This document shows positions 1 to 7,799 of a DNA stretch of 43,583 nucleotides, piece by piece. The notes under the pieces were generated by a model, which did no database searches, was not told the origin of the DNA, and was given only the letters and a program-made list of their open reading frames with translations. A program made the translations under genes and the position numbers. The stretch is from a virus, in the IMG/VR virus record IMGVR_UViG_3300017922_000130, positions 1-43,583 of that record. One strand, written 5' to 3'. Numbering within the stretch: position 1 is the stretch's first letter; the number at the start of each line of letters is the position of its first letter.

Positions 1-1200
1 CTAATCTTCTAATATAATAGACTTAAAACTCTCTATAATATACTCTACCTGTTCATCAGTAAGCAATGTATGTAATGGTAATGTAATTTCATTTTTATAC
101 ATTTTAAAAGCATTTAGATAATCTTTTATATCAAATCCTAAATTCTTATATGCTGTATGCATTGGTAATGGTTTATAATGAACGTTTGTTGCTATACCTT
201 TCTCAGCCATTTTTTCTATAACTTTATTTCTATATTCTTCATCTTTTCCTAGAAGTCTTACAAGATACAAATGCCCACTTGATGAAAAATCATCACCATA
301 ATGTTTTAAAACATCTACTTTTTCACTTAATAATGCTTTATCATACATCTCTATAATTTGTTTTCTTCTCTCTAAAATTTTAGGATATCTTTGTAATTGA
401 GCTAATCCTAAAGATGCCATAATATCAGTCATATTGCATTTATAAGCAGGATAAACTATATCATATTCCCAAGCACCTGCTTTTGTTTTAGCTAGTGCAT
501 CCTTTGACTGTCCATGAAGAGACAAAAGCATAAACTGTCTATAAACCTCTTCATTATCAATTCCAAGTATATCTCTCCAAGTAACTGCTCCACCTTCAGC
601 TGTAGTCAAGTTTTTTACTGCATGGAATGAAAAACATGTAAAGTCTGCAACTTCTCCACTTTGTTTTCCTTTATATGTAGCCCCAAAGGAATGAGCCCCA
701 TCAGCTATGACTGCAACTCTACCTATTGCTTTTTGTATTTCATTTGATGGATTAAAAAGATTTTGTTTTCTATTAACTATCTCAAGTATCCTGTCATAAT
801 CACACATTACTCCAGCTATATCGACTGGTATAATTGCTTTTGTTTTTTCTGTTATAGCTTCTTCTAATTTTTCATAATCTATATGAAATGAATCTTTAGC
901 AGTATCAACAAGGACGATCTTTGCACCAACATGATGAATGACGCTTGCTGATGCTGAATAGGTGTAAGCTGAAGTAATAACTTCATCACCTGGTCCTATT
1001 CCTAATAGTCTTAACGTCATTTCCATTGCAGCAGTAGCTGAATTTAAACAAACTGCTTTTGAAGTATTACAATACTCAGCTATCTTTTTTTCAAATAACT
1101 TCGTCTTAGGTCCTGTTGTAATCCAACCTGATTTTAATGTATCAAAAACCTCATCTATCTCTAACTGTGATATATCTGGAGGTGAAAATGGTATTTGCAT
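1..1200 (-). CDS. DegT/DnrJ/EryC1/StrS family PLP-dependent sugar aminotransferase (host flank)
   Basis: This family transfers an amino group from glutamate to a nucleotide-linked keto-sugar in surface polysaccharide or sugar-modification pathways; it is cytosolic. The 399-residue length is full size. Fold-type I features are visible: a substrate/PLP loop LNSATAAMEM near residue 52, aspartate D167 in VIADGAH (pairs with the PLP nitrogen) and Schiff-base lysine K196 in FSFHAVKNLTTAEGG. The C-terminal YKPLPMHTAY segment near residue 345 is typical. The start has an AAAGGAAG ribosome site. It lies outside the phage gene order and is probably the chromosomal neighbour of the attachment site. The exact sugar substrate cannot be told from sequence; the family call is secure. 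Confidence 0.93.
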   Translation of the reverse strand: MQIPFSPPDISQLEIDEVFDTLKSGWITTGPKTKLFEKKIAEYCNTSKAVCLNSATAAMEMTLRLLGIGPGDEVITSAYTYSASASVIHHVGAKIVLVDTAKDSFHIDYEKLEEAITEKTKAIIPVDIAGVMCDYDRILEIVNRKQNLFNPSNEIQKAIGRVAVIADGAHSFGATYKGKQSGEVADFTCFSFHAVKNLTTAEGGAVTWRDILGIDNEEVYRQFMLLSLHGQSKDALAKTKAGAWEYDIVYPAYKCNMTDIMASLGLAQLQRYPKILERRKQIIEMYDKALLSEKVDVLKHYGDDFSSSGHLYLVRLLGKDEEYRNKVIEKMAEKGIATNVHYKPLPMHTAYKNLGFDIKDYLNAFKMYKNEITLPLHTLLTDEQVEYIIESFKSIILED

Positions 1201-1235
1201 AAGTTATACTTCCTTTCATTTCATTATAATTTTTT

Positions 1236-1256
1236 TGCTACAAACCTGCTACAAAC
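1236..1256. repeat. Direct repeats TGCTACAAAC, possible integrase arm-type sites
   Basis: TGCTACAAAC occurs at 1236-1245 and 1247-1256, one helical turn apart. A related inverted copy (TGTAGCAAAAAT) lies near 1299, TGCAACAA occurs twice near 1505 and 1518, and TTGCTACAAG recurs near 3202 beyond the excisionase. Repeats of this kind next to a tyrosine integrase could be arm sites, which would place attL within 1201-1618. The core cannot be defined because the right junction is not in the window. The rest of 1201-1618 is non-coding AT-rich DNA. Confidence 0.35.
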
Positions 1257-1452
1257 ACACTTCCAACCCAGTAATTCCAATACTTTCAACATATCTAATG
1301 TAGCAAAAATTAGTCCATCTTTCTGTACAATAAATCTCTCTAACCATTGAAATTACTGTGTTTCTTTTTCTCATTCTTGTAAATTTACGATTTCAACAAT
1401 ATTGTTATTTTTTTACTTATTTTACTTATTTTTCTAGTATAATGGCTAAAAA

Positions 1453-1486
1453 TAGCGACCTTAACCCGTTATCGGATAGGCCGCTA
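1453..1486 (-). terminator. Intrinsic terminator after the integrase gene
   Basis: On the minus strand, arms TAGCGGCC and GGTCGCTA (8 bp with one G-U pair) enclose an 18-nt loop and are followed by TTTTT. It lies about 130 bp beyond the integrase stop and probably separates phage from host transcription. Confidence 0.6.
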
Positions 1487-1618
1487 TATCAGTAAAATAG
1501 CTGTTTGCAACAAATTTGATGCAACAATTTATATTCTGAACTTGCATACATTTTACCGGATTATTTTTCACAAAGGATCGATGTTTGATTTTACACTAAA
1601 AGTCTATAGACCTTGAAA

Positions 1619-2785
1619 TTACTTAACTAGTCTTAGTCTAGGTGTTTTCTCTTCAGTTTCTTTAGGAGTTAAAAGGCTATTAATTATAACTGCACCTTTT
1701 TCTTTGGATTCTTCATCTAGATGAGTGTAAATATCGGCAGTAGTTGAAAGGACACTATGTCCAAGCCATGCTTGTATTTCTTTAAGAGATAGGCCCTGTT
1801 TGAAAAGATAAGTTGCATTTGCATGTCTTAAATCGTGAAATCTTATTCGTGGTAATTCTAACTCATCAGTTATTTTATTTAATAACTGGTTAACTTTACC
1901 TGACCTTATTGGTTGTCCATTAGGCATTGTACAAACATAATCTCTATCAATATATTCACTTCCAAATATTTCTTTGTAATATTCTTGTTTTTCTTTAATC
2001 TTCTTCAAGAATGTAGCTAATTCATCAGGCATAGGTAAATATCTAGTGCTTTTTTCAGTTTTTGGTTCTTTTATTATTTCTCCACTTTTTGATTCTCTTC
2101 TAATTTCGCAAATAAAAATTCTATTTTTAATAAAATCTACATTTTCCCATCTTAATCCTAGCGCTTCAGCTTTTCTCAAACCAAGAGCCATAGCTAAGAT
2201 AACTGGTGCTTCTATTTCTGTATCTTTTACTCTTTCTTTTAATTTTTCTAATTGCTCACCATTATATATTGTAGGTTTGTATTTTTTCATTTTAGGTAAG
2301 TCAGCATATTGTGCTGGATTCTTGCCAAGCATCTGCATCTTCATAGCAAACTTTAAAGCTCTACCTATTAGAAAATGAATTCTTCTAACCGAAGATGGTG
2401 ACAGCCCCTTTTCTGTAAGCTCATCATAAAAGTTTTGGAAGTGATATGGTTTTAATTCTCTTAGTTTTAATTGAAGTTTAATGAAATATGGAATGATATG
2501 ATTTCTTATTGCCCCTTCATATGCTTCATAGGTAGAAACTGCAAGTTTTCCTTTAACCCTCGTTTTTAACCATTCTTGAATAAAATCTGTAAAGTATGCA
2601 TCATCTCCCTCTACAAAATGGCCAAGGGCTATTTCTGCCCTTTGCTTCTCAAGCCATTTTTCTGCTTCTGTTTTCTTTTTAGTTTTTGTACTCATCCATC
2701 TTTGCTTATAAACTCCCTTTTCATTCTTCCAACTGACAATTACGTAATAATAACCATTGTCTCTTTTATAAAGTCTTGCTTTCAT
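1619..2785 (-). CDS. int: Phage tyrosine recombinase integrase
   Basis: Catalyses site-specific integration and excision of the phage genome. The 388-residue protein has an N-terminal AP2-like arm-binding domain (about 1-50), a SAM-like core-binding domain (about 65-155) and a C-terminal catalytic domain. The catalytic set is visible: R204 in GLRKAEALGLRW, K242 in the beta-hairpin region, H317 and R320 in FHDLRH, H343 in LGHS and nucleophile Y353 in ADIYTH. Start is ATG after GGAGGTGAAGAAAG. It overlaps the 3' end of the excisionase gene by 20 bp, so the two are probably one transcript. Its 3' end faces the host gene, putting the attachment site in 1201-1618 (inference). Confidence 0.96.
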   Translation of the reverse strand: MKARLYKRDNGYYYVIVSWKNEKGVYKQRWMSTKTKKKTEAEKWLEKQRAEIALGHFVEGDDAYFTDFIQEWLKTRVKGKLAVSTYEAYEGAIRNHIIPYFIKLQLKLRELKPYHFQNFYDELTEKGLSPSSVRRIHFLIGRALKFAMKMQMLGKNPAQYADLPKMKKYKPTIYNGEQLEKLKERVKDTEIEAPVILAMALGLRKAEALGLRWENVDFIKNRIFICEIRRESKSGEIIKEPKTEKSTRYLPMPDELATFLKKIKEKQEYYKEIFGSEYIDRDYVCTMPNGQPIRSGKVNQLLNKITDELELPRIRFHDLRHANATYLFKQGLSLKEIQAWLGHSVLSTTADIYTHLDEESKEKGAVIINSLLTPKETEEKTPRLRLVK

Positions 2786-3071
2786 CTTTCTTCACCTCCA
2801 TTAGTTTTACATCTTTAAATTTCATTTCTTCTTCTACTTTCTTTTTCGATTTTCTTCGGCGTTCAAAGTTTTCCTTGGGAACTAATTTGAATAATTCAAA
2901 GTTTCTCAAAACAAAATTCTCAATAGATTTTTTTGTTATATAATTTGTTCTACCTACCTTTATTGCTTCTAACTCTCCTTCTTTGACTAATCTGTAAATC
3001 GAGTTTTTTCCAATTCCTATCATTTGAGATGCTTCATATGTTTTCACTACGTCTGGATAATTCTTAAACAT
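2766..3071 (-). CDS. xis: Excisionase / MerR-type helix-turn-helix protein
   Basis: A 101-residue protein with an excisionase-type winged helix at about residues 10-55: TYEASQMIGIGKNSIYRLV, then a wing ending VGRTNYITKKSIENFV. The C-terminal half is highly basic (RRRKSKKK near residue 73), unusual for a bare excisionase domain and likely an extra DNA-binding tail. Probably the directionality factor for the integrase, whose start it overlaps; it could also regulate int. Start ATG is preceded by AAAGGAGGTTACTAAA. Its upstream region carries one copy of the leader element found before five genes at 23.5-25.9 kb. Confidence 0.85.
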   Translation of the reverse strand: MFKNYPDVVKTYEASQMIGIGKNSIYRLVKEGELEAIKVGRTNYITKKSIENFVLRNFELFKLVPKENFERRRKSKKKVEEEMKFKDVKLMEVKKDESKTL

Positions 3072-3078
3072 TTTAGTA

Positions 3079-3132
3079 ACCTCCTTTTTAATTGGTACTA
3101 GTATTAATCACTCTAAAGCCGCATAAAGTCAA
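3079..3132 (-). promoter_or_regulatory. Shared leader element, copy upstream of excisionase
   Basis: Read on the minus strand: TTGACT, nine bases, TTTAGAGTGATTAATAC, then AAAAAGGAGG at the ribosome site. TTGA-N11-TTTAGAGTGA keeps exact spacing in all six copies of the window. Here the flanking inverted repeat is short (CTTT/AAAG) compared with 8-9 bp in the other copies. It may be an extended -10 promoter or an RNA hairpin masking the ribosome site. Confidence 0.6.
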
Positions 3133-3228
3133 GCTTTTAGGCGAATTCTGTTTTGAAATAATCTATAGTTATAAGTTTCTTTGACTCTATCCGTTTTCTA
3201 TTGCTACAAGAAAATGTTAATAAAAAAA

Positions 3229-3290
3229 TAGGATAATCATTGGTTTATATTAGAATCCACTTAATCTAAAAAAACTCAATGATTATCCTA
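3229..3290. repeat. Perfect 14-bp inverted repeat with nested small hairpin
   Basis: TAGGATAATCATTG at 3229-3242 is matched exactly by its reverse complement at 3277-3290. Inside the 34-bp spacer TTAGA and TCTAA form a second small inverted repeat. There is no T-tract directly after either arm, so it does not look like a terminator. It lies in the non-coding stretch 3072-3532 between excisionase and the next gene. It may be a protein-binding site or a small mobile-element remnant. Confidence 0.6.
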
Positions 3291-3361
3291 AAGACATATA
3301 AAAAAATTTTTACTACCTATTATGTATACTCTTGTTACCTACAAAAATCTAAAAGAAAAGA

Positions 3362-3376
3362 TCACGCAATGCGTGA
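3362..3376 (-). terminator. Hairpin terminator, mainly for minus-strand transcripts
   Basis: TCACGCA/TGCGTGA (7 bp, one-base centre) followed on the minus strand by TCTTTTCTTTT. It lies between the small gene at 3533 and the excisionase, isolating the int/xis unit from lysis and late transcription. The very tight loop makes it moderate in quality. Confidence 0.5.
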
Positions 3377-3532
3377 CCTGATTGTTTATTTCCTATTATT
3401 ATAATATTTTTGTTTTGGTTTTTAGGGTATAGTAAAAAAATTATCTAAATGAAAATACTATCTTGCCTGTTTTAATCTTGCAATATCTGCCCAATTATTT
3501 GTTGTAGCTTCTTCAACTCTATACATATCTTT

Positions 3533-3721
3533 TTAAATTGTTTTTATATTACCCTTTATATGTGTTATATCATTTTGCATCTTGTCATGTTCTGCTTTAT
3601 TCACTTTAGCTGCATGCTCTAGAGCTTTGACAATCTCATATGTTTCATCCATTCTATTTTTTAAAGGTTCTAATTCTTCTTTAAGCATTTCTCTAATTGC
3701 TGAGATTAATTCCTTTTCCAT
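3533..3721 (-). CDS. Small coiled-coil phage protein, function unknown
   Basis: A 62-residue, highly charged and almost entirely helical protein with heptad spacing (EELEPLKNRMDETYEIVKAL) and no membrane segment. Small coiled-coil proteins like this are common next to lysis genes in clostridial prophages, but I do not know a function for them. ATG start; the upstream GGTGAAGCTACG is a modest ribosome site. It lies downstream of the endolysin and is the last gene of the lysis/late strand before the hairpin at 3362. Confidence 0.6.
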   Translation of the reverse strand: MEKELISAIREMLKEELEPLKNRMDETYEIVKALEHAAKVNKAEHDKMQNDITHIKGNIKTI

Positions 3722-3783
3722 CGTAGCTTCACCACCTTAATATTATTATAGCATTCGGAAAAAATTTTAAAAATTTGTTCATC

Positions 3784-3849
3784 AGCTTGCGTGGTAGCTT
3801 GCATGGTAGCTTGCTTGGTCACTTACTTGGTCACTTACTTGGTCACTTA
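3784..3849. repeat. 12-bp tandem repeat, 5.5 units
   Basis: Units at 3784, 3796, 3808, 3820 and 3832, ending in a half unit. The first three read AGCTTGC(G/A/T)TGGT and the last two CACTTACTTGGT, so the array seems to have been copied in two stages. It is non-coding: the one open minus frame is bounded immediately upstream by a stop and has no start. It fills the gap 3722-3933. Confidence 0.85.
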
Positions 3850-3933
3850 AAGAAATAATAATATTAAAAACATCTCTCTATAAATGTAGGTTCTGCTCTA
3901 GAATAAATCATAATATATTCATAATTCTAGTTC

Positions 3934-4581
3934 TTAAACTTTTTGATTTGTATTTAAATACTCCACAACTCTTTTTATTAATATCTCAGCATATTCTCCC
4001 TTTACTGTTTTTCCTTCTATAGCATTTTCAAGCCAATATTCAGGCGAGTTAATCAATCCTATTTTTGTTAAAACTTCCAGTGCATCATTTAATTTATCAT
4101 TTATTTTCTCACTTAATTTTTCTCTAAACGCCCACCACTTTTCCCAGTTATTTTCACTCATACTCCTTGGACATATTTTTCTACTAGCATCATAATGTCT
4201 TACCACTTTGTCTAAATGGATATTATGTTTTTTCATAAGATGCTTAACTAAATCTATTGTGTTATCTACTGCCTTTTCATAGTCTCCATCTTCATTAATA
4301 CATATTTCAATACCTATTGAATTATGGTTTGTTATACCGTACTTTCCTTTTCCATCACCACAGTGCCAAGAAGCGTTATTATCTTCTACTGTTTGAATAA
4401 TCTCTTTATCATCAACAAAATAGTGGGCAGAAGACCTTCTGTTTCCACTGTTAAAATATCTATAGTGGGCATAAGCATTTGCGCCTTTTCTTTTGTTTCC
4501 TGTATCGTGGATAACAATGTATTTTATGTCATTTCCCGGGGAATAATTGTATTTTATAAGTCTTTTTGTCACTTTAACCAT
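3934..4581 (-). CDS. N-acetylmuramoyl-L-alanine amidase endolysin (Amidase_2)
   Basis: Cuts the amide bond between MurNAc and L-alanine in peptidoglycan to release progeny phage. The Amidase_2 domain covers about residues 1-155; counted from an upstream GTG three codons earlier, its zinc ligands are H28 (YIVIHDT), H132 (VVRHYDAS) and C140 (RKICPRSM), with E95 and K138 in the expected catalytic region. The last 50 residues (SPEYWLENAIEG onward) look like a small cell-wall-binding or helical tail. I place the start at the ATG ending at 4581 because AGGTG sits 6 bp upstream; the in-frame GTG at 4590 lacks a ribosome site. No signal peptide, so export needs the holin. Confidence 0.94.
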   Translation of the reverse strand: MVKVTKRLIKYNYSPGNDIKYIVIHDTGNKRKGANAYAHYRYFNSGNRRSSAHYFVDDKEIIQTVEDNNASWHCGDGKGKYGITNHNSIGIEICINEDGDYEKAVDNTIDLVKHLMKKHNIHLDKVVRHYDASRKICPRSMSENNWEKWWAFREKLSEKINDKLNDALEVLTKIGLINSPEYWLENAIEGKTVKGEYAEILIKRVVEYLNTNQKV

Positions 4582-4606
4582 AACATTCACCTATCTTATT
4601 TATTTT

Positions 4607-5005
4607 TTATTTATCCTTTTTAAGCTCATCAAATATTGTTTTAAGTTTTTCAGGTATAGGAAGGCCTATTTTTGCAGCATTTTCTATAATGCTTATTCCT
4701 TCATTAGATATATAGAAAAAAATAACGGCGGTGCGAACTGCACTACCGTTTTGTATAATGTAAAAGTCAATACTGTGGCTTATAGCTACCATGATAAAGA
4801 TTAATACCTTTTTAAATATTCCTTTAAACCCAACCTCACTTGAAATCTTCTTTTCTAAAATTGCCACCATTAAACCAGTAATATAGTCCAAAGCTACAAA
4901 TAAAACAAGAGCATATAAAAAGCCGTCATAGCCTCCCAGAAACCACCCGAGATAACCACCAACGGCTGTAAAACCTATCTGTATCGTATTCATTATATTT
5001 TTCAT
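4607..5005 (-). CDS. Phage holin, TcdE/Cp-1 type (Phage_holin_4)
   Basis: A 132-residue membrane protein that permeabilises the membrane and releases the endolysin. Hydrophobic segments lie at about 10-25, 28-52 (DGFLYALVLFVALDYITGLM) and 65-85 (KVLIFIMVAISHSIDFYII), with another near 90-100, followed by a charged C-terminus ending DELKKDK. The ALDYITG motif after the second helix is characteristic of the TcdE/Cp-1 holin family. Start ATG after AAGGGAGG; it precedes the endolysin in one transcript. Confidence 0.92.
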   Translation of the reverse strand: MKNIMNTIQIGFTAVGGYLGWFLGGYDGFLYALVLFVALDYITGLMVAILEKKISSEVGFKGIFKKVLIFIMVAISHSIDFYIIQNGSAVRTAVIFFYISNEGISIIENAAKIGLPIPEKLKTIFDELKKDK

Positions 5006-5026
5006 TATTCATTTCCTCCCTTTTTA

Positions 5027-6691
5027 TTAAAATACATCATTAGCATAATCAACTAAATCAATTTCAAACATATACTGAATCTTCATAGTATTTGCATCGG
5101 TTTTTTCTACTGGATTTGCAAGTTTTGTATGGGCCCCGCATGGTTTTGAAGTTGCCGTTTGATAGACTGCAAAAGTATAGGCTTTATAGCTGGAACTTGA
5201 ATAATAATCTCTAAAATACATAATCCATTTATCTGTATCTATTATATTAAACACACCATAATCGCCAGTTATACCCCAATTCTCCTTATAAGGCTTAAGT
5301 AAATTTCCTTCAGGCGTTACAACTTGATAAAAGCTACTTCCACCATTTGTTCCATAGTAGTAAATATATATTCTGTTTTTAGTTCTTGCCGTTAAAGAAC
5401 TTAAGTAGCACCTTCTTTCTATATTACTGCTGTCCATCCCTTTTGAAGCAAACCATAAAGAACTTCCTATTTTAGGCTTCAAGCTCATTTCACTATCCTT
5501 GGTGCAATCAATATTTAATCTAATTACCTTATTAGTGTAAATGTATTCTCCAGTTATATCGTCTGTTCTTCTATGATATCCGTAAAGTTCTATTTTACCT
5601 CCCCAGAAAATTGGCTCTACACTGACATTTCTTACAGTATATTCTGAATTATATTCGTCTAGAAAAATTGTTGCTATATTAGTTATTTCATAAAACTCTT
5701 GTAAAACCCCTACACTACTCCATTTATAAACCTTTAAAGTTCCACCATCACTTGTAGAAAAATACCATCCAATTATATAGTCAATCTCTCCTATTTCATT
5801 TAATACAGGAAAAGCTCCGCTTATGTCTGATGATGTAATAGCTTCTCCACTATCATTAAGAAGCTTGATAGAATTGTTCCAATCTGCAAAACCTCTTATA
5901 TTGAAATTAAATGGTACTATAAGCTGATATCCTTTTAAGTGTTCTGGGAAAGTAAAGTAGGTAGAATTTATTGCACTGCTATATGCTCCATTAAAACAAA
6001 CATAACCTTTATTGTAATCAGTATATATTGTATATTTTGCTGCACTTCCGTGCATGAAATAATAGACACTCCAATAAATATCTCGGGTATCATCATCACT
6101 TCTTGCATATATTTTTCCATCACCAGACTGGCCCCTTCCAACAATGGGTGGCCCTATATAAAAATAATCTAGATTATCAGGATCATCTCCCCAATAAATA
6201 CTTTCAAAAGTTCCGTTTGCAGCATGGGTTGGAAAGTCAAATACAAAGTTTACTCTTATTTTTCCATTATTAATCTCAAGAGTTGTTTCCGTTTTATTAA
6301 TTGTCCCTTTCTTTGAATCTGTTCCTGAATAAGGTGAGTTCCTTTCAGCATAACCTATAATATTTCCAGATATTTTCTCAGAACTAGCACTTTCAGGCTT
6401 CGTTGAATCAGTAAGATATATATAACTAAATAGCTCTTTTAATCTACTAATGTAGCTACTGTCGATTCCCATTACGTCTCCTGCAAAGAATCTTATAAAT
6501 AGCTCCTTAAAAACAATATCAGGTATTATATTTTCTGTATAGCTTTCAATTACTTTTTCATTTGTATTTGCATCAAAGAGCTGAACTAATACTTTCCCCT
6601 TTATCCCTGCATCTTTTTTCACTTTCTTTTCTTTATTTATATTTCCTGTTATATAATCTTTGTTATAGCTTATAACTTCTCTTACAGCCAT
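5027..6691 (-). CDS. Putative tail fibre / receptor-binding phage protein
   Basis: 554 residues, no catalytic motif recognised. The N-terminal 70 residues (GKVLVQLFDANTNEKVIESYTENIIPDIVF) look like a tail-attachment or baseplate-facing module. The remainder is beta-rich, dense in tyrosine, serine and glycine, and lacks obvious collagen-like or coiled-coil repeats. Position between the distal tail genes and holin, on the same strand, is where receptor-binding proteins sit in siphoviruses of Gram-positive hosts. ATG start after AAGGAGGTG. Function assigned from position only. Confidence 0.6.
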   Translation of the reverse strand: MAVREVISYNKDYITGNINKEKKVKKDAGIKGKVLVQLFDANTNEKVIESYTENIIPDIVFKELFIRFFAGDVMGIDSSYISRLKELFSYIYLTDSTKPESASSEKISGNIIGYAERNSPYSGTDSKKGTINKTETTLEINNGKIRVNFVFDFPTHAANGTFESIYWGDDPDNLDYFYIGPPIVGRGQSGDGKIYARSDDDTRDIYWSVYYFMHGSAAKYTIYTDYNKGYVCFNGAYSSAINSTYFTFPEHLKGYQLIVPFNFNIRGFADWNNSIKLLNDSGEAITSSDISGAFPVLNEIGEIDYIIGWYFSTSDGGTLKVYKWSSVGVLQEFYEITNIATIFLDEYNSEYTVRNVSVEPIFWGGKIELYGYHRRTDDITGEYIYTNKVIRLNIDCTKDSEMSLKPKIGSSLWFASKGMDSSNIERRCYLSSLTARTKNRIYIYYYGTNGGSSFYQVVTPEGNLLKPYKENWGITGDYGVFNIIDTDKWIMYFRDYYSSSSYKAYTFAVYQTATSKPCGAHTKLANPVEKTDANTMKIQYMFEIDLVDYANDVF

Positions 6692-6707
6692 AGCACACCT
6701 CCTTAAC

Positions 6708-7760
6708 CTAAATGGTAATATCTAAAGGAGAAGTATAGTTTATTCTTATTCCCTTAAATTTGCTTTCGTCTGTTTCTTCTCCTTTAAAAAAGCGAAATGC
6801 TAAGTAAAGCTCATCACCTACCTGAAATATTTCTTCAAAATGGGTATCAGTCACTACGATAAAATCTTCCTTCCTCATCCCTTTTGCTGCAAAGTCAGTA
6901 TCATCAGTAATGTCTACAATCTGCCAAGCTGTATTTGTAGTATCAAAGGCATACCATGTGATTTTATCTTTGCTTAAGGCGTACTGTAAGTCTCCAGTTC
7001 CACTAACTAGGTCATCAATAGCAATTGAGTTGATTGTTTGCTGCAAAGTTCTTCCGGTGTTTTCTACTACTATTTTAGGAAGGCTCTTTACGGTTTCAAT
7101 GAGCTTAAGGACATAGTTATTAGCTTCATTTACTATTTCTTCTTCATTTGTAAAGTAATAAATTTTAGGTTGTGGATCAACAAGGCCTTGTTTACTGACT
7201 TCTAGTGACTCCATTCCATAGTTTAGAAATATCTCATCTATCAATTTGTCAGGTGTTAAATCCACTAGCTCCTGAGTCTGTTCATCGATTATTTGAACTG
7301 CCTCATACTGCTGGTTTATTTCATTCCAAACTTTCATTACTCCTTCATCCTCTATAAAATATCTAGTTTCACCTATATTTAGAATTAGGTTGTCTATATA
7401 GGCCCTATCATCACCACTACTCACTGAGCCATCTTTATAATATTTCCAATGAAATGTATGTTCTTCTTTAGTTAATGATTTTGAAAACTTATTCCAGCCT
7501 GAGCTACCCGACTCTCTTATTTCTCTATTCCCGTCAATATAAAATTCAAACCAGTCATAATTACTTTCAGAACTGACATACCAATAAAACTCTATATAGT
7601 CTGTAGCAATTGTTAGATAGGCATTAGACTCTTCTCTATGGGAAATATCTTTACTTCCATAAGAATAATTTCCCTCATAGGCCCTTTGGGTAGTTCTTTC
7701 CCAATCTCCTGTGAAGTTAAATATCAATGTTTCATTTTCAAAAGTTTCTATTTTAGGCAT
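6708..7760 (-). CDS. Putative tail/baseplate protein with lectin-like N-terminus
   Basis: 350 residues. Residues about 15-130 look like a beta-sandwich carbohydrate-binding domain: YIEFYWYVSSESNYDWFEFYI then GTHTF-like EEHTFHWKYYKDGSVSSGDD and AYIDNLILN, a pattern seen in secreted and surface multidomain proteins. The C-terminal half carries measurement-type beta segments and ends YTSPLDITI. It sits between the Tal-like protein and the fibre gene, so it may help attach the tail tip to a cell-wall polysaccharide (inference). ATG start with AGGTGGTG 12 bp upstream, a rather long spacing. Confidence 0.55.
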   Translation of the reverse strand: MPKIETFENETLIFNFTGDWERTTQRAYEGNYSYGSKDISHREESNAYLTIATDYIEFYWYVSSESNYDWFEFYIDGNREIRESGSSGWNKFSKSLTKEEHTFHWKYYKDGSVSSGDDRAYIDNLILNIGETRYFIEDEGVMKVWNEINQQYEAVQIIDEQTQELVDLTPDKLIDEIFLNYGMESLEVSKQGLVDPQPKIYYFTNEEEIVNEANNYVLKLIETVKSLPKIVVENTGRTLQQTINSIAIDDLVSGTGDLQYALSKDKITWYAFDTTNTAWQIVDITDDTDFAAKGMRKEDFIVVTDTHFEEIFQVGDELYLAFRFFKGEETDESKFKGIRINYTSPLDITI

Positions 7761-7799
7761 TCAGTCTATACACCACCTAATTCTCAGTTAAATTTTTAT

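Noticed and set aside
1-1200. Phage-encoded sugar-modifying gene (serotype conversion)
   Set aside because: It lies beyond the integrase end and its terminator, has no phage-type partner genes next to it, and looks like an ordinary chromosomal surface-sugar gene.
3229-3290. Intrinsic terminator
   Set aside because: A perfect 14-bp stem but no T-tract after either arm and a 34-bp spacer; listed as an inverted repeat instead.
3784-3849. Peptide-coding repeat (S-D-Q-V / S-Y-H-A)
   Set aside because: The open minus frame over the repeats is closed immediately upstream by TAG and has no start codon.
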